Origin: an uncultured Chloroflexota bacterium
Lineage (GTDB): Bacteria; Chloroflexota; Limnocylindria; Limnocylindrales; CSP1-4
DNA: 9,741 nucleotides
Reading direction: 5' to 3'
Assembly (NCBI GenBank): GCA_903930745.1
Contig: CAIYZX010000452.1
Location: 1 to 9,741 of the forward strand
The notes below the pieces were generated by a model, which worked only from the letters and a program-made list of their open reading frames with translations, was not told the DNA's origin and did no database searches. The position numbers and the translations under genes are program-made. This document shows positions 4,516 to 9,741 of the stretch, one piece after another (position 1 is the first letter of the stretch; each line of letters begins with the position of its first letter).

Positions 4516-6417
4516 CTAGTTGCTCTGGTAGAAGTTGCCGCGCTGCAGCAGGTCGCGGTTCAGGTAGTCCTTCTTGATGTGGAAGTGCAGCTGCAGGAAG
4601 GCCTTGGCGATCTCGGTGCCGGCGTTGCCCTTGGTCCGCGAGTCGTACGCGAAGGCCAGGAACACGAGCTGGCTGTCCGGCTTGGTGAAGTCCGCCGTGT
4701 AGGGGTCTTTGGGTACGAAGCCCACGAACCAGGAGTGGAACGGCAGGCGTCCCTTGGCATCGCGGGTGCCGAACTCGGCGGTGCCGGACTTGCCCGCCAC
4801 TTTTACGGGCATATCGACCAGGTTGTACGTGTGACGGAGTGTGACGGTGGACCGGGCGGCAAGGCGCATGGCCCGGAGCGTCGCCTGGGAGACCGGCATC
4901 TTGCGGATCAGGTCCGGCGTGAAGCCCTTGACCACGGTCCCGTCCGCTGCCACCACCTCGCGCACGAGCTGCGGCCGGTAGAGCTTCCCGCCGTTCGCGA
5001 GGGCGCAGTAGGCGTTGATCAGCTGGATCGGCGTGACCACGTCATAGCCCTGGCCGATGCCGGCCTGGTAGGTCTCGCCCTCGAACATCGGCTGGCCGAA
5101 GGCGTTCATCTTCCACGCGTCGTCCGGGATGATGCCTGCGGCCTCGCCCGGCAGGTCGATGCCCGTGGGGACGCCGAAGCCATACATGCGTGCCCAGTAG
5201 GCAAGGCGATCCGCGCCGAGCATGCCGGCGACGGTGAAGAAGAACGTGTCCGACGAGTGGCCGAAGCCGCAGTTGATGTCACAGGCGCCGAAGCCCTTGT
5301 GGTTCCAGTCCCAGAACCTGGTGGGGCCAAGCTGGAGGAACGGCTTGGTCTCCACCAGGGTGTCCGGCGTGATCTTCCTGTCCTGGATCCCGCCGGTGCC
5401 GGTCACCAGCTTGAAGGTGGAGCCAGGCGGGTAGTGGGCCTGCACCGCGTGGTTGGTGAGTGGCTTGTCCGGGTTGTTCAGCAGCGCCTGGAACTGCTTG
5501 TTGGAGATGCCCTTCGCGAACAGGTTGTTGTCGTACGAGGGGAGGCTCACGAGCGCGAGGACCTCGCCGGTCTGCGGGTTCATGGCGATGAAGACGCCAC
5601 GCTTGAGGCCCGCCGCCTTCATGCCCCACTTGAGCGCCTGCGTCGCCTCGCGCTGGATCGTGCGGTCAACCGTGAGCGTGAGGGACGCACCCGGCACGGT
5701 CTCCTGCGTGGTCCGCAGCACCTGGATGTCCCTGCCGGTCGCGTCACGCTCCACCAGCTCAACGCCGTAGGTGCCGCGCAGCTCGGTCTCGAACGTGGAC
5801 TCGATGCCCGCCTTGCCGATGACGTCGTCCGGGAGGTAGCCCTTGCCGGCAAGGCGCTCCAGGGTGGCGGCATCCACGGGTCCGGTGTAGCCCAGGATGT
5901 GCGAGAGGAGGGCGCCGTCCGGGTACTCGCGGCGGGTCTCCACCTCCACGGCGACGCCGGGCAGGGTGTCCCCTGACTCGCTGACGAGCCGGGCCGTGTC
6001 CTCCGGGATGTCCTGGGCGATGCGCACGGGGTCAAAGCGCGAACCTGGCGCCGCGTCCAGGGTGGCGAGGATCTCCGAGGGGTCCATGCCCAGGAGGTTG
6101 CCGAGGCGCTGGGCCACGTCCGCACGCCGGCTGAACGGCAGCGCAGAGCGGTTCACCTTGATGGCGAAGGTGGCGACATTGGAGACAAGGAGGTTGCCGT
6201 TGCGGTCGTAGATGAGACCGCGGGGCGCCCTGAGGTACTCCTCGGCGGTGATCTGCTGCTGAGCCTTGGCCTGGTAGGTCTGGCCGTTGGTGATCTGCAG
6301 GTAGCCAAGGCGCGTGAGCAAGGTGCCGAAGACCAGCACCGTCACGAGGCCGAACGTCACGAACCTCAGGGGGCGCCGGTCCCGCTCCCGGTGCGTCTCG
6401 AACAGGTAGCCGTTCAC
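4516..6417 (-). CDS. mrdA: Penicillin-binding protein 2, elongasome transpeptidase
   Basis: A 633-residue class B penicillin-binding protein. After a short cytoplasmic tail comes one membrane anchor (about 19-38), then the pedestal/dimerisation domain with APRGLIYDRNG (64-74), GYTGP (176-180) and GKAGIESTFE (201-210), then the transpeptidase domain. Active-site motifs are STFK (333-336, nucleophile S333), SSD (388-390, the SxD form common in PBP2-type enzymes) and KSGT (543-546). It cross-links the new glycan made by RodA. The GTG start at 6417 overlaps the mreD stop as GTGA (6414-6417), so translation is probably coupled. Cys379 and Cys383 lie just before the SSD motif on the outside of the cell and could form a disulfide. 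The N-terminal region matches the family, so no alternative start is needed. Confidence 0.93.
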   Translation of the reverse strand: MNGYLFETHRERDRRPLRFVTFGLVTVLVFGTLLTRLGYLQITNGQTYQAKAQQQITAEEYLRAPRGLIYDRNGNLLVSNVATFAIKVNRSALPFSRRADVAQRLGNLLGMDPSEILATLDAAPGSRFDPVRIAQDIPEDTARLVSESGDTLPGVAVEVETRREYPDGALLSHILGYTGPVDAATLERLAGKGYLPDDVIGKAGIESTFETELRGTYGVELVERDATGRDIQVLRTTQETVPGASLTLTVDRTIQREATQALKWGMKAAGLKRGVFIAMNPQTGEVLALVSLPSYDNNLFAKGISNKQFQALLNNPDKPLTNHAVQAHYPPGSTFKLVTGTGGIQDRKITPDTLVETKPFLQLGPTRFWDWNHKGFGACDINCGFGHSSDTFFFTVAGMLGADRLAYWARMYGFGVPTGIDLPGEAAGIIPDDAWKMNAFGQPMFEGETYQAGIGQGYDVVTPIQLINAYCALANGGKLYRPQLVREVVAADGTVVKGFTPDLIRKMPVSQATLRAMRLAARSTVTLRHTYNLVDMPVKVAGKSGTAEFGTRDAKGRLPFHSWFVGFVPKDPYTADFTKPDSQLVFLAFAYDSRTKGNAGTEIAKAFLQLHFHIKKDYLNRDLLQRGNFYQSN

Positions 6418-6914
6418 CAGTCCAGCCGCTCCCGCGCCTCCCGGCGCATCACGACGGCCACGACGAGCGGGCCAACGAGAGTTGCAAGGCCGGCGTCATA
6501 GAGCGCGGATGGAAGGAGCCCGGCAAGGGCCTGGCCGGAGAATGGCGCCGCAGTGAGCACGGACGTAACGATCAGGAGAAGGAAGTTGAACGCGATGCTT
6601 GCCAGGAGCGTGGCGATGACCGGGGCGATGATCCGCGCCCTGCTCAGCGCTCCGCCCAGCATGGAGGCCAGGGCGATCGCGATCAGCAGGGCAAAGGCGG
6701 ACGACCCCAAGGGGCGCAGGCCAAGGATGTCCAGGGCGAGGCCGCCCATGAACGCCCACGCGAGGCCCGCCTCAAGACCGCCGGCGACGGCCCAGACCAC
6801 GCCCAGCACCAGCGCGGGGTGCAGCACGGCATCGCCGATGCGCATGTACGGCACGACGGTGAACTCCGCGAGTGCTGCGACCACGGCGAGCGCCGCGGCG
6901 ATGACGAGCTTCAT
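6414..6914 (-). CDS. mreD: Rod shape-determining protein MreD
   Basis: A 166-residue, strongly hydrophobic protein with five to six membrane spans and the family signature GLALDILGLRPLGSSAF (58-74). MreD is a scaffold of the elongasome linking MreB/MreC with PBP2 and RodA. The frame stays open far upstream (to 7160), but that extension is polar, Arg/Pro-rich and runs through the parS sites. ATG 6914 instead starts a typical hydrophobic N-terminus (MKLVIAAALAVVAALAEF) and has GAAGGA about 12 bases before it. It leads the operon mreD-mrdA-rodA; mreB and mreC, usually just upstream, are absent and must lie elsewhere. Confidence 0.88.
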   Translation of the reverse strand: MKLVIAAALAVVAALAEFTVVPYMRIGDAVLHPALVLGVVWAVAGGLEAGLAWAFMGGLALDILGLRPLGSSAFALLIAIALASMLGGALSRARIIAPVIATLLASIAFNFLLLIVTSVLTAAPFSGQALAGLLPSALYDAGLATLVGPLVVAVVMRREARERLDW

Positions 6915-6919
6915 GAAGG

Positions 6920-6947
6920 CGAAGGGTCCTTCGGCTGGCGAGCCGAA
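6920..6947 (-). promoter_or_regulatory. Structured mreD leader around the ribosome binding site
   Basis: In the mRNA sense, TTCGGCT and AGCCGAA (6941-6947 with 6930-6936) pair over a 4-base loop immediately before the GGA of the Shine-Dalgarno. An alternative palindrome, CGAAGG/CCTTCG (6920-6933), would bury the Shine-Dalgarno itself. The two structures share bases and exclude each other. This could tune mreD translation; function is inferred only. Confidence 0.35.
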
Positions 6948-7002
6948 CGCCGGTCGCGGCGGGTTTGCGACCGAGACCTGGGATGAGAGGTGAAGGGCCG
7001 AA

Positions 7003-7031
7003 AGTATCCCACGCACCCTGTGAACGGGCAA
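7003..7031 (-). promoter_or_regulatory. Predicted promoter of the mreD-mrdA-rodA operon
   Basis: On the minus strand, TTGCCC (7026-7031) and GATACT (7003-7008) are separated by 17 bases, and TGG precedes the -10 as an extended element. The match to a sigma-70-type promoter is 4/6 for each box. Transcription would start near 6996, leaving a leader of about 80 bases before ATG 6914. Confidence 0.45.
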
Positions 7032-7124
7032 TCGGCCACCCCTGTGAGGCACGCAGGGCGTACGAGGTTGCACAGCCGCGAGCTCACGTTGGGGCTGCGC
7101 TGTGGACGACGGCTTGGGTCCGGA

Positions 7125-7140
7125 TGTTTCACGTGCAACA
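7125..7140 (-). promoter_or_regulatory. parS: parS centromere site 1
   Basis: TGTTTCACGTGCAACA is the reverse complement of TGTTGCACGTGAAACA and fits the bacterial parS consensus TGTTNCACGTGAAACA at every fixed position. It should be bound by ParB encoded about 950 bases downstream. It forms an inverted pair with site 2. Confidence 0.92.
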
Positions 7141-7152
7141 GCGTGCGGGCGA

Positions 7153-7168
7153 TGTTGCACGTGAAACA
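7153..7168 (+). promoter_or_regulatory. parS: parS centromere site 2
   Basis: TGTTGCACGTGAAACA is a full match to the parS consensus, identical to site 1 but inverted, with 12 bases (7141-7152) between them. The pair lies about 90 bases upstream of the predicted parA -10, so ParB bound here and spreading could also repress parAB-gyrB and the divergent mreD operon. Confidence 0.93.
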
Positions 7169-7174
7169 GCGACC

Positions 7175-7193
7175 AAGTGGCGCGTAAGTGGCG
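7175..7193 (+). repeat. Short direct repeat with an 11-bp period
   Basis: AAGTGGCG occurs at 7175-7182 and again at 7186-7193, one helical turn apart, between parS and the parA promoter. The spacing suits side-by-side binding of a regulator on one DNA face, but two 8-base copies are thin evidence. Confidence 0.3.
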
Positions 7194-7254
7194 TCTGCGA
7201 CGATCCGGAGACCGGTAGTCGCCCGCTCCGCAGGATCGGGCAAAGGGCCTCCGA

Positions 7255-7263
7255 TGCTAGAAT
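7255..7263 (+). promoter_or_regulatory. Extended -10 promoter of parA-parB-gyrB
   Basis: TGCTAGAAT is an extended -10 (TGn followed by TAGAAT, 5/6 to TATAAT) without a good -35 box. It resembles the elements before both J-domain genes. The start would fall near 7270, about 30 bases before the parA GTG. A 5-base inverted repeat (ATCGG 7235-7239, CCGAT 7251-7255) touches its upstream edge and may be an operator. Confidence 0.5.
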
Positions 7264-7298
7264 TCCAGTTCATGATTGTGTTTCGAACGGGAGGCTGA

Positions 7299-8093
7299 GT
7301 GGGCCAGACGATCGCCTGCACGAACCAGAAGGGCGGCGTCGGAAAGACCACCACGGTGGTCAATCTCGCGACCTACTTGGCTCTCCTCGGTGACCGCGTC
7401 CTGGTCATCGACCTTGACCCCCAGGGCAACGCCACGAGCGGCTTTGGGGTTGACCGCGCCTCCGTTGAGGAGTCCGTCTACGACGCGCTGGTCCTCGGTC
7501 GCCCGCTCGCGGATCTCCACGTCGCCACGGCCATCGCCGGCCTCCGCCTCGTGCCATCCTCCATCGCCCTGGCGGGCGCGGAGGTTGAGCTGACCCACAT
7601 CGAGGACCGGGAGCACCGGCTCGCCGTCGCGCTCTCCTCGGAGCGTGACGCCTGGGACTGGATCCTCGTGGACTGTCCGCCGTCCCTGGGACTCCTCACC
7701 GTGAATGCGCTGTCCGGGACGGACGCGGTGCTGATCCCCATCCAGTGCGAGTACTACGCGCTCGAAGGCCTCACCCAGCTGCTCACCACGGTGAACCTGG
7801 TCCGGGACAACCTGAACCCCGGCCTGGGCATCGCGGGCGTGATCCTCACCATGTACGACGGCCGGACGAACCTCTCGGCCGAGGTCGCCGACGAGGTGCG
7901 CCGTCACCTCGCAGATGTCGTCTTCGACACGATCGTGCCCCGCAACATACGGCTGTCCGAGGCGCCAAGCCACGGGATGCCGATCGCCCTCTACCGGCCC
8001 GAGAGCAAGGGTGCGGACGCGTACAGCGCACTCGCGCGCGAGCTGCGCTCCCGCCACGGCCGGACACCCGCGCTCAGCGGAGCCGGCGCATGA
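7299..8093 (+). CDS. parA: Chromosome-partitioning ATPase ParA (Soj)
   Basis: A 264-residue Walker-type ParA. The deviant Walker A is KGGVGKTTT (11-19, with the signature Lys11 and Lys16), Walker A' is VLVIDLDPQGNAT (34-46, D40), and Walker B is WILVDCPPSLG (121-131, D125). RLSEAPS (218-224) is the usual C-terminal signature. It lacks the N-terminal helix-turn-helix of plasmid type Ia ParA, so it is the chromosomal Soj type that binds nucleoid DNA as an ATP dimer and is stimulated by ParB. The GTG start at 7299 has a strong GGGAGG four bases before the intervening CTGA. The stop overlaps the parB start as ATGA, so the two are translationally coupled. Confidence 0.95.
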   Translation: MGQTIACTNQKGGVGKTTTVVNLATYLALLGDRVLVIDLDPQGNATSGFGVDRASVEESVYDALVLGRPLADLHVATAIAGLRLVPSSIALAGAEVELTHIEDREHRLAVALSSERDAWDWILVDCPPSLGLLTVNALSGTDAVLIPIQCEYYALEGLTQLLTTVNLVRDNLNPGLGIAGVILTMYDGRTNLSAEVADEVRRHLADVVFDTIVPRNIRLSEAPSHGMPIALYRPESKGADAYSALARELRSRHGRTPALSGAGA

Positions 8094-8959
8094 CCGCCAG
8101 GACCGAGCGGCCGTCCGCACTGGGCCGGGGCCTCTCCGCCCTGATCCCGCAGAAGCCGGCGGCTCCGGACACCGGCGCGGTCATCGACGTCGCCCTCGCG
8201 CGCGTGGTCCCCAACCCGTACCAGCCTCGGCACCACTACGACGACACGGATCTCGCAGAGCTGGCGGCCAGCATCCGCGAGCACGGCGTGCTGCAGCCGG
8301 TCCTCGTCACGGAGACGCCGGATGGCTACCAGCTGATCGCGGGCGAGCGCCGCGTGCGCGCGTCCCGCCTCGCGGGCCTCGAGAGGATCCCGGCCCTCGT
8401 CCGCCAGCTCGCCAACCAGGCGCAGCTGGAGGTCGCGCTCGTTGAGAACGTGCAGCGCGCGGACCTGGATCCCATCGACGAGGCTCTCGCCTACCGCCAG
8501 CTGATGACCGAGTTCGGCCTGACGCAGGAGCAGGTCGCGTCCCGCGTGGGCAAGGCCAGGGCCACCGTGGCCAACACGGTCCGGCTGCTGGACCTGCACC
8601 AGGACGTGCAGGCGGCCATCGCGGACAGGCGCATCACCGAGGGGCACGGGCGCGCGCTCGGGGGCCTCCCTGCGGACGGGCAGCCCACCGTGTTGCCCAC
8701 GGTCATCGCCCAGGGCTTCTCGGTCCGCCAGACAGAGGAGCTCGTCCGGCGCCTGCGGCAGCCCAGGCAGGCCCCCGCGCCTGCGCCCATCAGGCCGCTG
8801 GACGCGGACCTGGAGAAGGTTGAGGAGACCCTTCGGTCGCACCTCAACACCAAGGTGAGCCTCAGCCGGTCACGCAGGGGCGGCCGGATCGTGATCGAGT
8901 ACTACAGCGACGAGGAGCTGAACCGGCTCTACGAGCGCCTGATCGGAGGGAACGCGTGA
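8090..8959 (+). CDS. parB: Chromosome-partitioning protein ParB (Spo0J), parS-binding CTPase
   Basis: A 289-residue ParB. The N-terminal LGRGLSALIP (11-20) is the basic peptide that activates ParA. NPYQPR (42-47) and GERRVRAS (85-92) mark the ParB/Srx CTP-binding domain, ENVQRADLDPIDEA (120-133) follows, and LTQEQVASRVGKARATVAN (144-162) is the helix-turn-helix that reads parS. GHGRAL (185-190) belongs to the same DNA-binding domain; the C-terminal 50 residues form the dimer domain. ParB should load at the two parS sites upstream and slide as a clamp. ATG 8090 is in the ATGA overlap with parA; a frame open further upstream is antisense-like and lacks the family sequence. The stop overlaps gyrB as GTGA. 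Confidence 0.95.
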   Translation: MTARTERPSALGRGLSALIPQKPAAPDTGAVIDVALARVVPNPYQPRHHYDDTDLAELAASIREHGVLQPVLVTETPDGYQLIAGERRVRASRLAGLERIPALVRQLANQAQLEVALVENVQRADLDPIDEALAYRQLMTEFGLTQEQVASRVGKARATVANTVRLLDLHQDVQAAIADRRITEGHGRALGGLPADGQPTVLPTVIAQGFSVRQTEELVRRLRQPRQAPAPAPIRPLDADLEKVEETLRSHLNTKVSLSRSRRGGRIVIEYYSDEELNRLYERLIGGNA

Positions 8960-9741
8960 CGGACGACCAGGCGACGAGCCGCGGAGCCGGGAAGACCAAG
9001 GCCAAGGCCGCGCCCGGCAGCGACTACGGCGCGAGCAGCATCCAGGTCCTGGAGGGCCTGGAGGCCGTCCGCAAGCGCCCGGGCATGTACATCGGCTCCA
9101 CCGATGTGCGCGGCCTCCACCACCTCGTCTGGGAGGTCGTGGACAACTCGATCGACGAGGCGATGGCCGGCCACGCCACCAAGGTGCTCGTCACGATCCA
9201 CGCGGACAACAGGCTCACCGTCGAGGACGACGGCCGCGGCGTGCCCGTGGGCAAGCACCCCACCGGCAAGGACGCCCTCGAGGTGGTCCACACCGTCCTC
9301 CATGCCGGCGGCAAGTTCGGCGGCGGCGGCTACAAGGTCTCCGGCGGCCTCCACGGCGTGGGCATCTCCGTCGTGAACGCCCTCTCCGCCTGGCTGCGCG
9401 TTGAGACCTCCCGCGACGGCGGCGTCTTCTTCCAGGAGTACCAGCGCGGCAAGCCGCTCACCAAGGTGGAGAGGATCGGCCCGCAGGGAGACCGCAAGGG
9501 AACGAAGACCACCTTCGCGGCGGACCCGGAGATGTTCGACACCGTCGAGTACTCCTTCGAGACGATCTCGCAGCGCCTCCGCGAGTCCGCGTACCTCACG
9601 AAGGGCGTCTGGATCACGCTCCGCGACGAGCGTTCGGACCGCGAGCGCTCCTTCTACTTCGAGGGCGGCCTCCTCTCCTTCGTCCGGCACCTGAACCGGA
9701 ACAAGGAGACGCTGCACAGCCGGCCCATCTACTGCGAGAAG
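8956..9741 (+). CDS. gyrB: DNA gyrase subunit B (5' part, runs off the window)
   Basis: The first 262 codons of a type IIA topoisomerase ATPase subunit. After a Lys/Ala-rich lead of about 27 residues come the GHKL motifs: RPGMYIGS (41-48), EVVDNSIDEA (60-69, with the Mg-binding Asn64), DDGRGVPVGKHP (91-102), GGKFGGGGYKVSGGLHGVG (118-136) and KGTKTTF (181-187). The transducer domain begins near residue 220. ParE of topoisomerase IV is very similar in this part; the motif set and single-copy chromosomal style favour GyrB, but the rest of the gene would settle it. GTG 8956 is favoured by GGAGGG six bases upstream and by the GTGA overlap with the parB stop, which implies coupled translation with the partition genes. 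Confidence 0.9.
   Translation, partial: MTDDQATSRGAGKTKAKAAPGSDYGASSIQVLEGLEAVRKRPGMYIGSTDVRGLHHLVWEVVDNSIDEAMAGHATKVLVTIHADNRLTVEDDGRGVPVGKHPTGKDALEVVHTVLHAGGKFGGGGYKVSGGLHGVGISVVNALSAWLRVETSRDGGVFFQEYQRGKPLTKVERIGPQGDRKGTKTTFAADPEMFDTVEYSFETISQRLRESAYLTKGVWITLRDERSDRERSFYFEGGLLSFVRHLNRNKETLHSRPIYCEK

Larger units (their letters stand above)
6915..7298. other. Divergent control region between mreD and parA, containing parS
   Basis: A 384-base stretch without a credible gene. From left to right it holds a structured mreD leader (6920-6947), a predicted minus-strand promoter (7003-7031), two parS sites (7125-7168), an 11-bp-period direct repeat (7175-7193), an extended -10 for parA (7255-7263) and the parA ribosome binding site (GGGAGG, 7289-7294). 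I looked for a cluster of DnaA boxes and saw none; TGTGGACGA at 7101-7109 is a lone poor match. Confidence 0.75.

Noticed and set aside
7020..7110. Replication origin with DnaA boxes
   Set aside because: Only one poor DnaA-box-like sequence (TGTGGACGA) is seen, and there is no A+T-rich unwinding stretch.
6915..7160. Possible 82-residue N-terminal extension of MreD
   Set aside because: The extension is polar, Arg/Pro-rich, covers the predicted promoter and part of the parS pair, and MreD proteins normally begin with the hydrophobic segment at ATG 6914.
7125..7168. The inverted pair read as a transcription terminator hairpin
   Set aside because: The arms are full parS consensus sites next to parAB, there is no T-run, and no gene ends nearby on either strand.
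7279..7288. Third, half parS site (TGTTTC) near the parA start
   Set aside because: Only six bases match and the second half is absent; expected by chance in a sequence of this length.

Overview
The window is G+C-rich chromosomal DNA from a bacterium that often uses GTG starts and packs genes into operons with 4-base start/stop overlaps. The gene content (chromosomal Soj/Spo0J-type parAB with parS, gyrB, mreD-mrdA-rodA, a DUF2344 protein next to a probable rplU start) fits a rod-shaped bacterium. Chloroflexota (Limnocylindria-like) or a neighbouring high-G+C group is my best guess, but this is inferred from composition and gene style only.

Layout. Positions 1-948 (minus strand): a DUF2344/TIGR03936-type protein followed by what looks like the first codons of ribosomal protein L21. 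Positions 949-3310 (plus strand): two tandem paralogous genes, each coding an N-terminal J domain, a low-complexity linker and a C-terminal ExoX-like/DUF3820-type domain. The second copy is intact. The first is split by a 739-bp element (1509-2247) with 22-bp terminal inverted repeats (one mismatch) and an 8-bp target duplication (GTTCGGCG). The element encodes one complete class I SAM-dependent methyltransferase and no transposase. Removing the element plus one target copy restores the reading frame exactly and gives a 222-residue protein colinear with the intact 218-residue paralog. I regard this as the main find: a non-autonomous, cargo-carrying mobile cassette.

Positions 3341-6914 (minus strand): mreD-mrdA(PBP2)-rodA, the elongasome module for sidewall peptidoglycan synthesis, here without mreB and mreC in front. 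Positions 6915-7298: a 384-bp divergent control region with a predicted promoter on each strand, a structured mreD leader, and two identical, oppositely oriented parS sites 12 bp apart. Positions 7299-9741 (plus strand): parA, parB and the 5' part of gyrB, joined by ATGA and GTGA overlaps.

Together, ParB would load at the two parS sites beside its own operon and ParA would drive origin segregation. GyrB, translated from the same message, would supply supercoiling. The divergent operon supplies the MreD scaffold, the PBP2 transpeptidase and the RodA glycosyltransferase. Chromosome partition and cell elongation therefore share one control region that contains the partition centromere.
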